22,953 bases of DNA from a virus (IMGVR_UViG_3300047550_002518:1-22953), one strand, 5' to 3'; positions 6,959 through 14,466 are shown, numbered from the stretch's first letter. Notes: a model not told the origin generated them from the sequence alone. Made by a program: numbers and translations.

Positions 6959-6971
6959 GGGACTGTTCCCA
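6958..6971. repeat. Short palindrome at the predicted transcription start
   Basis: TGGGA (6958-6962) and TCCCA (6967-6971) are perfect inverted arms around a 4-bp centre. They overlap the last base of the -10 and the expected start point, where an operator or a 5'-end hairpin would sit. Arms of 5 bp can occur by chance. Confidence 0.35.
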
Positions 6972-7037
6972 AAGAGATAAAATGATAACAATAATATATA
7001 ACTAGTTATTAATTATTAATCACAAGAAGGACAAATA

Positions 7038-7466
7038 ATGAGATTAGGAATTTCTGAAATTTTGAAAAAAGCTAATGAGATAGATGATTCAGAAAAAAGA
7101 ATTGAATTTCTCCATCAACATAATAATAATGCATTACAAATCGTTTTGAAATACTGTTTTGATGAAAGAATTAAATTTATCTTGCCGCAAGGCAAGGCAC
7201 CGTATAAACCATCTGAATTTCCAGATTCACAGGGCATGTTATATCAGGAAGCCAGAAAACTCTATATGTTTGTGGAGAATGGACACCCCGAATTGCAAAA
7301 ACCTCACAATAAATTCAAAAGAGAACAATTGTTCATCAATCTTCTGGAAAGCCTTGACAAAGATGATGCGGAATTGATAGTGTCTGTTAAGGATAAAAAA
7401 CTTCCTTACAAACGTATTACTAAAAAATTTGTTGATAAAGTATTTCCAGGGTTAATAGATGGGTAA
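7038..7466 (+). CDS. Conserved T4-like phage early protein, 142 aa
   Basis: I recognise this type from cyanophages and other marine T4-like phages, where it lies just upstream of the PhoH-like gene. Diagnostic stretches are EILKKANEI, LHQHNNNALQIVLKYCFDE, GMLYQEARKLYMFVENG and KREQLFINLLESLDKDDAEL. It is helical, cytosolic and of unknown function. The start at 7038 is set by AAGAAGG 8 nt ahead and is the first gene after the sigma70-type promoter. It overlaps the next gene by 8 nt. Confidence 0.8.
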   Translation: MRLGISEILKKANEIDDSEKRIEFLHQHNNNALQIVLKYCFDERIKFILPQGKAPYKPSEFPDSQGMLYQEARKLYMFVENGHPELQKPHNKFKREQLFINLLESLDKDDAELIVSVKDKKLPYKRITKKFVDKVFPGLIDG

Positions 7467-7656
7467 AACATTTAAAAAAACAAATAGTCGTCGTTATTTC
7501 GATGATGATTATGAATATGGTGAAGATTACAGAAATAAAAAGAAGAAAAACAATAGCGACGATTGGAAAAATAAAAGACATAAAGAAAATCGCCGAAATA
7601 AAAATATGTACTCAAATGAAAGTGACGATGATAATGGATTCCAATTTAAATTATAA
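7459..7656 (+). CDS. Small highly charged phage protein, 65 aa
   Basis: The protein is almost entirely Asp/Glu, Lys/Arg, Asn and Tyr (MGKTFKKTNSRRYFDDDYEY and on), with no hydrophobic core except the last residues FQFKL. It is probably disordered. Similar tiny MGKTF-starting charged proteins follow the 142-aa type gene in marine T4-like phages, which supports its being real. The start overlaps the preceding gene by 8 nt. Function unknown. Confidence 0.65.
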   Translation: MGKTFKKTNSRRYFDDDYEYGEDYRNKKKKNNSDDWKNKRHKENRRNKNMYSNESDDDNGFQFKL

Positions 7657-7933
7657 ATTATGGTTCAAAGAAAAACCATTAATTAAAAATTCTGATTTGG
7701 ACGCAGATTATTGCACCACAATTCAATTTAACAAATATTCAATTAAATTGATGCATTGTTTTGAGGGTATTGGCATGTCCGATAAGTATGTCTCAAAAAC
7801 ATATATTGAAATTTTTGATGGTGATGATAATATCACGGAACATTTTTTAGAAGATTATGGAATAGATGTCGCAATTCCGGTGGAAGCAACCACTCAATTA
7901 TTATCTGACATAATTAAGAAAATTATTGATTAA
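7634..7933 (+). CDS. Hypothetical phage protein, about 99 aa
   Basis: The open frame extends upstream to 7502, but the part before 7634 is a basic shadow of the 65-aa gene. I therefore choose ATG 7634 (MDSNLNYKLWFKEKPL), which overlaps that gene by 23 nt; ATG 7628 is equally possible. The core (TTIQFNKYSIKLMHCFEGIG, YVSKTYIEIFDGDD) looks like an alpha/beta domain, and the C-terminus is a helix (TTQLLSDIIKKIID). I do not recognise a family. The next gene begins 24 nt later with its own SD. Confidence 0.6.
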   Translation: MDSNLNYKLWFKEKPLIKNSDLDADYCTTIQFNKYSIKLMHCFEGIGMSDKYVSKTYIEIFDGDDNITEHFLEDYGIDVAIPVEATTQLLSDIIKKIID

Positions 7934-7957
7934 TTTTAGATTCACAAGGTAGTTAAT

Positions 7958-8197
7958 ATGCCAACATACAATTTCAAAAATAAAAAAACTGGCGATCAAT
8001 GGCAAGAAATGATGAGTAATAGTGAAAGGGAAAAATTGTTAAATGATAATCCAGATATTATTCAATTGTTAATTAATCCAGTTTCTCTCGGTGATCCTGT
8101 CACATTAGGAATTAGAAAACCAGATGACAGTTTTCGAGACGTTTTAAAAGAAATTAAGAAAAATCATCCCCGTGGTGGAGGAATTAATACTTTCTAA
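7958..8197 (+). CDS. FmdB-like small protein lacking zinc cysteines, 79 aa
   Basis: The opening MPTYNFKNKKTGDQWQEMMS and the following NPDIIQLL pattern recall FmdB-type zinc-ribbon regulators (MPTYEY...). The paired Cys that bind zinc in that family are absent here. Cys-less versions ending in a Gly-rich INTF tail are found just before PhoH-like genes in marine T4-like phages. The stop is joined to the PhoH-like start by a TAATG overlap, so the two are translationally coupled. Function unknown; a link to PhoH by position only. Confidence 0.7.
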   Translation: MPTYNFKNKKTGDQWQEMMSNSEREKLLNDNPDIIQLLINPVSLGDPVTLGIRKPDDSFRDVLKEIKKNHPRGGGINTF

Positions 8198-8943
8198 TGA
8201 GTGTCGTCAAAAATAAACCAAAAAGAGCAAACGCTAAACATACTGATGCGGTGCCAAAATCTTTGAGCGAAATGTTTGAATTAAGGCAAATTAAGCCTTT
8301 AACTATTCAGCAACAGAAAACATTTGACGCATTTGATGATAATAAACATCTTATACTTCATGGAGTTGCGGGAACAGGTAAAACATATATTTCATTATAT
8401 CTTGCGCTTGACGAATTATTGTCAGGAAATTGCACGCAAAAAAGAATTATAATTATACGAAGCGTAGTTCCTTCAAGAGAAATTGGTTATCTGCCAGGAA
8501 AAATCTCCGAGAAAATCAATATCTACGAATTACCATATGAACAAATTTGTTCTGACTTAGTTAAAACTAAAATTCCAGTTAAATCATCGTATTCAGAATT
8601 GAAATCAAAGGGTATCATTGAATTTCAATCAACATCTTTTGTTAGGGGATTAACTTTTGATGACGCATTTCTTATTATTGATGAAATGCAAAATATGACA
8701 AGAATGGAACTTCACAGCATATTAACCAGAATTGGTAAAAATACTACATTTATAATGTGCGGTGATTGTCGCCAGGATGATCTTAAAGATAAAAGAACCG
8801 AACAAAGTGGTTTATATGAAATAATGGATGTTCTGAGAAATATTGATTCTGTTGAAACTGTAGAATTTGGTATTAAAGATATTGTTCGTTCCGGTTTTGT
8901 GAAAGAATATATTAAAGCCCGTCATGAATTGGGCCTTTACTGA
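8197..8943 (+). CDS. phoH: PhoH-like P-loop ATPase, 248 aa
   Basis: The Walker A motif is GVAGTGKT at residues 56-63, the Walker B motif is FLIIDEMQN at 158-166, and a sensor-like segment FIMCGDCRQDD follows at 186-195. The RSVVPSREIGYLPGK segment near 88-102 is typical of PhoH. The fold is that of RecA/SF1-like ATPases with proposed RNA-related or helicase activity. The gene is very common in marine phages, but its role in infection is not settled. Length agrees with phage PhoH (about 250 aa). It is coupled to the genes on both sides by one-base TAATG/TGATG overlaps. Confidence 0.92.
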   Translation: MSVVKNKPKRANAKHTDAVPKSLSEMFELRQIKPLTIQQQKTFDAFDDNKHLILHGVAGTGKTYISLYLALDELLSGNCTQKRIIIIRSVVPSREIGYLPGKISEKINIYELPYEQICSDLVKTKIPVKSSYSELKSKGIIEFQSTSFVRGLTFDDAFLIIDEMQNMTRMELHSILTRIGKNTTFIMCGDCRQDDLKDKRTEQSGLYEIMDVLRNIDSVETVEFGIKDIVRSGFVKEYIKARHELGLY

Positions 8944-9632
8944 TGGCAAGACACAAAATATTTACTCATATTACAGATTATGATATGAGTAAATTAGATA
9001 TCGTAAAATCGGAAACAACTGAAAGAGGAAGGGTATACTTTCATCCAAATGGATGTTCATATCCTTCCGTAACTACTGTAATGTCTACGCTGTCAAAAGA
9101 AGGAATAGACAAATGGAAACTTCGAGTTGGAGAAGAAGAAGCTAAAAAAATTTTAGTGCAAGCTTCTCGAAAGGGAACTAAATTACATGATATGTGTGAA
9201 CGATATATCATGAATGAAGAAAATTATAAAGATAAAAATGATATAATAACAAATATGTCATTTAAGTTTATTCAAAATTGCCTGGACAAATATGTTGATG
9301 ATGTGTATGGAGTCGAAAAAGCTCTTTATTCAGATTATCTTGGTTTGGCCGGAAAGACTGATCTTATAGCTAAATTCAAGGGAAAATTGTCAGTAATAGA
9401 TTTTAAAACTTCCAAGAAAGAAAAAACAAAGGATCAAATTCTCTCTTATTTTCTACAGGCAACATCCTACAGTATAATGTTTGAGGAACTTACAGGAATT
9501 CCTATTAATAATTTAGTTATTCTAATGACATTTAATGATGGCGGTGGATGTATATTTGAAGAAAAAAGAGATAATTATGTTGAACAATTAATGAATGTGA
9601 TAAAAAAATATAATGAAAGTATGAAATGTTAG
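8943..9632 (+). CDS. PD-(D/E)XK (RecB/MGME1-like) exonuclease, 229 aa
   Basis: Nuclease motifs appear in order: GTKLHDMCERY (His82), GVEKALYSDYLGLAGKTDLI with Glu125 and Asp140, and VIDFKTSKK with Asp153 and Lys155. This is the arrangement of the RecB-type PD-(D/E)XK family as in MGME1-like exonucleases, which use a divalent metal to degrade DNA ends. A YPSVTTVMS segment near residue 40 is also typical. Marine T4-like phages carry such an exonuclease near PhoH and gene 32. It probably acts in replication, recombination or recycling host DNA. It overlaps the gp33-like gene by 7 nt. Confidence 0.85.
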   Translation: MARHKIFTHITDYDMSKLDIVKSETTERGRVYFHPNGCSYPSVTTVMSTLSKEGIDKWKLRVGEEEAKKILVQASRKGTKLHDMCERYIMNEENYKDKNDIITNMSFKFIQNCLDKYVDDVYGVEKALYSDYLGLAGKTDLIAKFKGKLSVIDFKTSKKEKTKDQILSYFLQATSYSIMFEELTGIPINNLVILMTFNDGGGCIFEEKRDNYVEQLMNVIKKYNESMKC

Positions 9633-9817
9633 ATAAACATATAAAAGCAATACGAGAATTATCGGAGAAAAATAATGTGTTGTTGATAGATGCCGTGAAT
9701 CATTATCAACAACGAAATGATTACGATCCTTATTTTATTGCCGAAATAGTTCAGAGTGATAAAGCATTTTTTTCTCAATTGAAAAAAGAGGCAAAAGATT
9801 TAAAACTGGTGAAATAA
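9626..9817 (+). CDS. 33: gp33-like late transcription co-activator, 63 aa
   Basis: This tiny helical protein has the pattern I associate with cyanophage gp33: a first helix (IRELSEKNNVLLIDAVNHYQ), a 'D-x-x-x-IAEIV' segment and a final helix ending near LKLVK. In T4, gp33 bridges RNA polymerase and the sliding clamp and is needed for late transcription. Position supports this, since T4 and relatives keep gene 33 beside gene 59, which follows here with a one-base overlap. It is much shorter than T4 gp33 (about 112 aa). The call rests on weak sequence pattern and synteny. Confidence 0.55.
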   Translation: MLDKHIKAIRELSEKNNVLLIDAVNHYQQRNDYDPYFIAEIVQSDKAFFSQLKKEAKDLKLVK

Positions 9818-10389
9818 TGAACTCTTATGAAGCATACTGCTTATTTTTAGGTCTTTCCCGTCATTTCAAAACACCTTCATATGATTATTTTAAATATAAT
9901 GGAAAAGTTAATGTCAAGGTTGAAACATTTGAAAAAAGAAATGATAAACATGCTTTCTACAGATTATCACGTAAACCCGATCCGCGTGGTTTAATTTTAT
10001 CAAATCTGTTGAAAAATCCTAAATGCTGGGTAACAGATTGCTTGACAAAGGACGGAGACAGAGTATATAATGAATGGTGTAAGGTAAATCAATCTTTACA
10101 ATATGTTTTTAGAAAAGATTTGAATGAATTTTTAGATATTTTTGACGACAACTTTAAAATAGTAGATGGTTATTATCCAAAAATCATTCAAAATTTCCTT
10201 CAACAAAAAATAACAATGGAAACGGTGATAATTATTGATAAACTAACAAATTTCATGGAAATTGTAAACGGTAAAATTATTGATACCGTTATTTGGCCGG
10301 AAATTTTTCAGAAAATTATTAAGTATAGGTCTTTCATACAGGTTGATTTGGAGATATATAGAAATGTAGTAATACAAAAATTCCAATAA
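9817..10389 (+). CDS. 59: gp59-like loader of gp41 helicase, 190 aa
   Basis: The sequence can be followed against T4 gp59: YDYFKYNGKVNVK (YDVIKYN...), FEKRNDKHAFYRLSRK, LILSNLLKNPKCWVTD, YYPKIIQNFLQQKITMETVI and a C-terminal helix region with VIWPEIFQKIIKYRSFI. gp59 is an all-helical protein that loads the replicative helicase onto gp32-covered forks. Length is slightly below T4 gp59 (217 aa). The gene directly precedes gene 32, which supports the assignment. Start at 9817 overlaps the stop of the gp33-like gene. Confidence 0.85.
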   Translation: MNSYEAYCLFLGLSRHFKTPSYDYFKYNGKVNVKVETFEKRNDKHAFYRLSRKPDPRGLILSNLLKNPKCWVTDCLTKDGDRVYNEWCKVNQSLQYVFRKDLNEFLDIFDDNFKIVDGYYPKIIQNFLQQKITMETVIIIDKLTNFMEIVNGKIIDTVIWPEIFQKIIKYRSFIQVDLEIYRNVVIQKFQ

Positions 10390-10394
10390 ACTGT

Positions 10395-10439
10395 TTACAC
10401 AAAATATACAACATATACTAGACATACAAAATATACAAG
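10395..10439 (+). repeat. 9-nt tandem repeats in the gene 32 leader
   Basis: Four 9-nt units follow each other from 10404: ATATACAAC, ATATACTAG, ACATACAAA, ATATACAAG. A weaker fifth unit (TTACACAAA) precedes them at 10395. The array ends in the ribosome binding site AAGAAGGA (10437-10444) of gene 32. T4 gp32 represses its own translation by cooperative binding to an unstructured leader, so this array is a candidate operator. Confidence 0.6.
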
Positions 10440-10453
10440 AAGGATATAAAAAA

Positions 10454-11434
10454 ATGGTAGATTTCGCTACGTTAAAAAATAGTCGTAAAGCTCAAGCTGA
10501 TAAATTAACACAAAGATTACAAGAGCAGAGCGGTAAAAAATCTTTTTCTGATGATACCTATTGGCAACCTACGGTAGATAAAGCTGGAAATGCGTTGGCA
10601 ATTATTCGTTTTCTTCCTCCATCTGCTGTTGATGGCGAAGACGGAGAGGCACTTATTCGTTTTTGGGAACACTCATTCAGTGTTGATCATGGTGATAAAA
10701 AGCGTTGGTATATCGAAAAATGTTTAACGACAATTGGTCAAGACGATCCCGTAGTTGAACATGTTAATGAATTATATGAATCAAAAAATGACGCGAATGT
10801 TGCTTTAGCTAAATTGCGTAAACGTAAACTTTATTATGTTGCAAATATTTTAGTCATTGACGACAAAGGTATGCCGGAAAATAACGGTAAAATTTTTCGT
10901 TTCAAATTTGGTAAGAAAATCTTTGATAAAATCAATGAGTTAATGAACCCTCCATTTGAAGGGGTTGAAGCCATCAATCCTTTTGACATGTGGGAAGGCT
11001 GTAACTTTCGTTTAATTGCAAGACGTGTTGAAGGTCAAAGAAATTATGATTCATCCACTTTCATTACTCCCCCGTCAGCTATTTCGGATGATGATGAAGT
11101 GCTAGAAACTATTTGGAAAAATTCTCATTCTCTGAAAAGCGAGATTGATGAAACCAAGTTTAAGACTTATGAAGAGTTGAAAAAGCGTTTAGAATTTGTT
11201 CTTGGAAAAAATACTAAGACAGAAAATGCTAAACCAAAAGCTCAGAAACTTCAAAAAACTAATCCAAATAGTGTTCCGTGGGATACATCAGAGGATGAAG
11301 ATGAGGAAGAAGAGGTTCAACCTCGTGTGAAAAATTCAAAGGCAAAATCATCAGTTGTAAATACAACAACCGATGACGATGACGAAGATGATGAAGACGC
11401 AAGCTTCTTCAAAAATCTGACAAAAAGAATCTAA
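10454..11434 (+). CDS. 32: gp32-like single-stranded DNA-binding protein, 326 aa
   Basis: The N-terminal LAST-like basic segment, the core with RFWEHSF, KRKLYYVANILVIDDKG, NNGKIFRFKFGKKIFDKINE and WEGCNFRLIARRVEG, and the NYDSSTF segment all match T4 gp32 in order. The C-terminus (about 285-326) is a strongly acidic tail, which in T4 binds partner replication proteins, ending in a short basic FFKNLTKRI. The T4 zinc site (one His, three Cys) is not preserved: only His73 and Cys90 lie in that region. Cyanophage versions also lack it. Translation begins after AAGAAGGA. The stop TAA overlaps the glycosyltransferase start (TAATG). Confidence 0.92.
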   Translation: MVDFATLKNSRKAQADKLTQRLQEQSGKKSFSDDTYWQPTVDKAGNALAIIRFLPPSAVDGEDGEALIRFWEHSFSVDHGDKKRWYIEKCLTTIGQDDPVVEHVNELYESKNDANVALAKLRKRKLYYVANILVIDDKGMPENNGKIFRFKFGKKIFDKINELMNPPFEGVEAINPFDMWEGCNFRLIARRVEGQRNYDSSTFITPPSAISDDDEVLETIWKNSHSLKSEIDETKFKTYEELKKRLEFVLGKNTKTENAKPKAQKLQKTNPNSVPWDTSEDEDEEEEVQPRVKNSKAKSSVVNTTTDDDDEDDEDASFFKNLTKRI

Positions 11435-12081
11435 TGTTTGTAGTAGCATCTTTTAATGATTCTGGGTATGAAAAATTAGCTTCAATCACAGATGAAGTAA
11501 AAAAGGAATATTGCAATAGACATGGTTACACATTTTATTGCAAGAAAGATAACTGGCGAACTCCCGATATGGGATTCGCCAGACTTCATTTAATATTGGA
11601 AATTTTTGAATTATATCCAGATTGTGAATGGTTATTCATTGTAGATTGTGATGCAATGGTAACTAATTTCAATATAAAAATTGAAGATAGAATTAATAAT
11701 TCTGTTCACGTGATATGGACTATGTATTTTAATGGAATAAATGTTGGTAATTTATTGATTAAAAATTCACAAGAGGCCAAAAATTACATTCAAGATTTAA
11801 TCAATCTAGAACACATTTATGTTAATCATTCATGGAAAGAACAACAGGCTGTCATTGATACCTTAAACAAATATAACAATATTATAGGTATTGTTCCTGC
11901 TAGATATATGTCAAGTTTACAAAAACAAATATACACTCACAGTCAACTTCCAACTGATGTTGACTTACTAGGTCAAAATATGATATGGCAGCAAGGAGAT
12001 TGGGCTGTTCATTGGCCTGGATTGACTTTAGAAAATAAAATAGAACAAGCAAAAATAATGGTCAATAATATTGTAAGGTAA
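11434..12081 (+). CDS. Glycosyltransferase, GT-A fold, DxD motif, 215 aa
   Basis: The protein starts VVASFNDSGYEKLASITDEV, like enzymes of the galactosyl/mannosyltransferase GMA12/MNN10 type. The DxD metal and sugar-nucleotide motif is D71-C72-D73 in WLFIVDCDAMV. Acceptor-side features follow: NGINVGNLLIKNS near 100-112, HSWKEQQAVID near 132-142 and the metal-type His193 in AVHWPGLT. There is no signal peptide or membrane span, so it acts in the cytosol on a soluble or DNA acceptor, or peripherally at the membrane. It is the first gene of the sugar cassette, coupled to gene 32 by TAATG and 7 nt before the dehydrase gene. It is the likely user of the sugar made by the following enzymes; the acceptor is unknown. 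Confidence 0.8.
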   Translation: MFVVASFNDSGYEKLASITDEVKKEYCNRHGYTFYCKKDNWRTPDMGFARLHLILEIFELYPDCEWLFIVDCDAMVTNFNIKIEDRINNSVHVIWTMYFNGINVGNLLIKNSQEAKNYIQDLINLEHIYVNHSWKEQQAVIDTLNKYNNIIGIVPARYMSSLQKQIYTHSQLPTDVDLLGQNMIWQQGDWAVHWPGLTLENKIEQAKIMVNNIVR

Positions 12082-12088
12082 TTAGATT

Positions 12089-13423
12089 ATGAGTGAACAA
12101 ATTAATAATATATTAAATGATGTTGAAATTTATATAAAAGATAGGCAATCAAGTTCTGATTGGGTTGAAGGACGCGACCAAATTAATTATTCCGGAACAT
12201 ATTATGATCACAGAGAATATGTTGCTGCTGTGAAAACATTACTTTCCGGTTGGATGGGAATGGGGAAAGATTCAAATCATTTTGAATCACTATTTCCCAG
12301 ACATTTAGGAAAAAAATTTGGTTCATTGGTGAATAGTGGTTCATCAGCCAATTTATTAATGTATGCCACATTATTGAGCAAAAATGCATATGGCTTAAAA
12401 AAAGGCACTCGAATAATTACCCCTGTTGCCGGATTTCCAACAACAATCAATCCAATTTTACAATTGGGGTTTGAACCAGTATTTGTTGACATTGAATTAA
12501 ATACGTTAAATATTGATATCGATCAATTCTATAATGCGTGTAAAACAAGTAATGCACAAGTTGTATGTTTTGCACATGTTTTAGGCAATCCTCCAAATAT
12601 TGATAAAATTTTAGACATTTGCACACAATTTAATCTAATTTTATTGGAAGATTGTTGTGATGCTCTAGGTTCCATGTATGATGATAAATTATTAGGCTCT
12701 TTTGGAGATATGGCAACATGTAGTTTTTATCCCGCACATCATATTTCTTTAGGGGAAGGCGGTTTTGTTGCAACTAAAAATAATGAACTAAATGATGTTG
12801 TGAAATCATTGAGAGATTGGGGAAGAGGTTGTTATTGCCAGGGAGAAAAGGCTAATAAATTAGTTTGTGGAACTTGTGGTAAAAGATTTTCGGAATGGGT
12901 TTCGGAATTACCAGGGGAAATTTTTGATCACAAATATATTTACAATGAAATTGGTTTTAATCTCAAACCAATTGAATTACAGGCATCTATTGGTTTACAA
13001 CAATTACATAAATTGCCGGTGATTAATACTATACGAAGACATAATTTTGAATTACTATTTGAAACATATCGTGATTATGAGAAATATTTCATATTACCAA
13101 GAGCAACGGAAAAATCTGATCCGGCGTGGTTTGCTTTTCCTCTGACAGTGAAAGAAAATTCACCTTTCACTCGAAAAGATATAGTTTCGTATTTGGAAGA
13201 AAAAAAAATTCAGACTAGACCATATTTTGCCGGTAATATTTTATTACAGCCGGGATATTCGGATATTCGTAATAATTATTTTCCTAATGCAAAAACAGAT
13301 TTTCCAAATGCAACTTATGCAACAACATCAACATTTTTTCATGGCACGAGTCCAACTATAAGTGTAAAACAAATGATTTATATCAGAAAAATGGTTAAAA
13401 ACTTTATGAGTAAGTTTCAATGA
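12089..13423 (+). CDS. rfbH: RfbH/E1-type CDP-4-keto-6-deoxyglucose 3-dehydrase, 444 aa
   Basis: This is a DegT/DnrJ-fold protein in which the PLP-binding lysine is replaced by histidine: SFYPAHHISLGEGG, with His217 at the place of E1 His220. It therefore binds PMP and removes the 3-OH rather than transaminating. The [2Fe-2S] ligands of E1 are traceable as Cys190 (LLEDCCDALG), Cys248 and Cys250 (DWGRGCYC) and Cys263 (CGKRF). Asp187 would hold the PMP ring. Other family stretches are CFAHVLGNPPNIDKI and HKYIYNEIGFNLKPIELQAS. Length is that of E1 (about 437 aa). In bacteria the enzyme acts on CDP-4-keto-6-deoxyglucose with the reductase E3, which is not in this window. The spacing between Cys250 and Cys263 is five residues longer than in E1. 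Overlap ATGA with the next gene. Confidence 0.88.
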   Translation: MSEQINNILNDVEIYIKDRQSSSDWVEGRDQINYSGTYYDHREYVAAVKTLLSGWMGMGKDSNHFESLFPRHLGKKFGSLVNSGSSANLLMYATLLSKNAYGLKKGTRIITPVAGFPTTINPILQLGFEPVFVDIELNTLNIDIDQFYNACKTSNAQVVCFAHVLGNPPNIDKILDICTQFNLILLEDCCDALGSMYDDKLLGSFGDMATCSFYPAHHISLGEGGFVATKNNELNDVVKSLRDWGRGCYCQGEKANKLVCGTCGKRFSEWVSELPGEIFDHKYIYNEIGFNLKPIELQASIGLQQLHKLPVINTIRRHNFELLFETYRDYEKYFILPRATEKSDPAWFAFPLTVKENSPFTRKDIVSYLEEKKIQTRPYFAGNILLQPGYSDIRNNYFPNAKTDFPNATYATTSTFFHGTSPTISVKQMIYIRKMVKNFMSKFQ

Positions 13424-14466
13424 GAGTTTGTGATTATATTGCACAACAACTTGTTAATCATGGAATAAAAAATGTTTACGGATTAATGGGTGGCGGTGCT
13501 TCTGGATTGAATGATGGATTTATTAAAAATCCTGACATCAATTATGTTTGTTTTCATCATGAGCAAGCCGCCGGATATGCCGCCATTGGTGAAGCAAAAT
13601 ATACACGGAATTTTGCTGTTGTTAATCCAACTACTGGTTGTGGTGGAACCAATTGTATAACACCTTTGCTTGACGCATGGCAAGATGGCGTTCCTGTATT
13701 GTTTATTTCTGGAAATGTTAAATTATCACAAACCTCTAGATTTATTAATAAATTTAGTCGTGTTAGTATTCGTAAATATGGTATTCAAGAAAACGATATT
13801 ATTAAATTAGTTGGTCCTCTAACTAAAGATTCTATTTTTATTGAAAATTATAAAGACATTCCATATGTTCTAGATATCGCCTTCGATTTAATGACTACTG
13901 GCCGACCCGGCCCGGTGTGGATTGATATTCCATCTGATATACAGGTGGAAAAAATGGATGAAGAAACTTTATCATATAAATTTAGGTTTAGGTCGATCGA
14001 TGATTTATATTCTCATGAGTTTTCTGATAGAAAAATTATTGAGAATGTTGTATATCGTCTTATTAAACACGCAAAAAGACCTATTGTCTTGGCAGGAAAT
14101 GGTATTGCACAAGCAAATGCCATTGATGAATTCATTACATTCATAAACAAATATAAAATTCCATATGTGTCAACATATGGCGCAAGAGACTTTATTCCAT
14201 ATGACGATCCATACAATATTGGATGCATAGGTGTTAAAGGGTCTCGTGCTGGTAATATGGCTATGCAGCACGCCGATGTATTATTGATATTGGGGTGTTC
14301 TTTGAATTCTAGTCATATAGGTTATTCTAGTGAATTATTTTCACCAAATTCATATAAAATAATGGTTGATATTCATCGTGCAGAATTAGATAAAGAAATA
14401 GTTTTCATTGACGAAAAATATAATATGCATTTATCTAAATTTTTTACAGTAGTTAATGGTGTTTGA
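13420..14466 (+). CDS. ThDP enzyme, PYR and middle domains (N-terminal part), 348 aa
   Basis: This is the first two-thirds of an acetolactate-synthase-fold enzyme. Residues 1-175 are the PYR domain with the catalytic Glu48 (FHHEQAAGYAAIGEAKY), then NPTTGCGGTNCITPLLDAWQ and GRPGPVWIDIPSDIQ. Residues 205-340 are the middle domain (KRPIVLAGNGIAQANAID, HADVLLILGCSLN, IMVDIHRAELDKE). The PP domain that binds thiamine diphosphate is absent and is encoded by the next ORF. The stop TGA falls in the normal linker between middle and PP domains, after SKFFTVVNGV. Neighbours suggest a YerE-like role, adding a two-carbon acetyl unit from pyruvate to the 4-keto sugar. FAD binding, as in YerE, is possible but not provable here. 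Start overlaps the dehydrase stop (ATGA). Confidence 0.85.
   Translation: MRVCDYIAQQLVNHGIKNVYGLMGGGASGLNDGFIKNPDINYVCFHHEQAAGYAAIGEAKYTRNFAVVNPTTGCGGTNCITPLLDAWQDGVPVLFISGNVKLSQTSRFINKFSRVSIRKYGIQENDIIKLVGPLTKDSIFIENYKDIPYVLDIAFDLMTTGRPGPVWIDIPSDIQVEKMDEETLSYKFRFRSIDDLYSHEFSDRKIIENVVYRLIKHAKRPIVLAGNGIAQANAIDEFITFINKYKIPYVSTYGARDFIPYDDPYNIGCIGVKGSRAGNMAMQHADVLLILGCSLNSSHIGYSSELFSPNSYKIMVDIHRAELDKEIVFIDEKYNMHLSKFFTVVNGV

Larger units (their letters stand above)
6885..7037. promoter_or_regulatory. Divergent intergenic control region
   Basis: These 153 bp separate the leftward deaminase/metallopeptidase unit from the rightward replication unit. It holds the SD of the leftward gene (AAGGAG on the minus strand), the plus-strand sigma70-type promoter, a short palindrome at the expected start site, an AT-rich leader and the AAGAAGG ribosome binding site before 7038. 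I did not find a convincing minus-strand promoter in it. Confidence 0.7.

Noticed and set aside
7502-7633. Upstream extension of the 99-aa gene to 7502
   Set aside because: This part is a basic Ile/Lys-rich shadow frame of the 65-aa gene, with no SD before 7502.
10394-10419. TTTACA and TATACT before gene 32 as a sigma70 promoter
   Set aside because: The spacing is only 14 bp, too short. TATACT is part of the 9-nt repeat array, which explains it.
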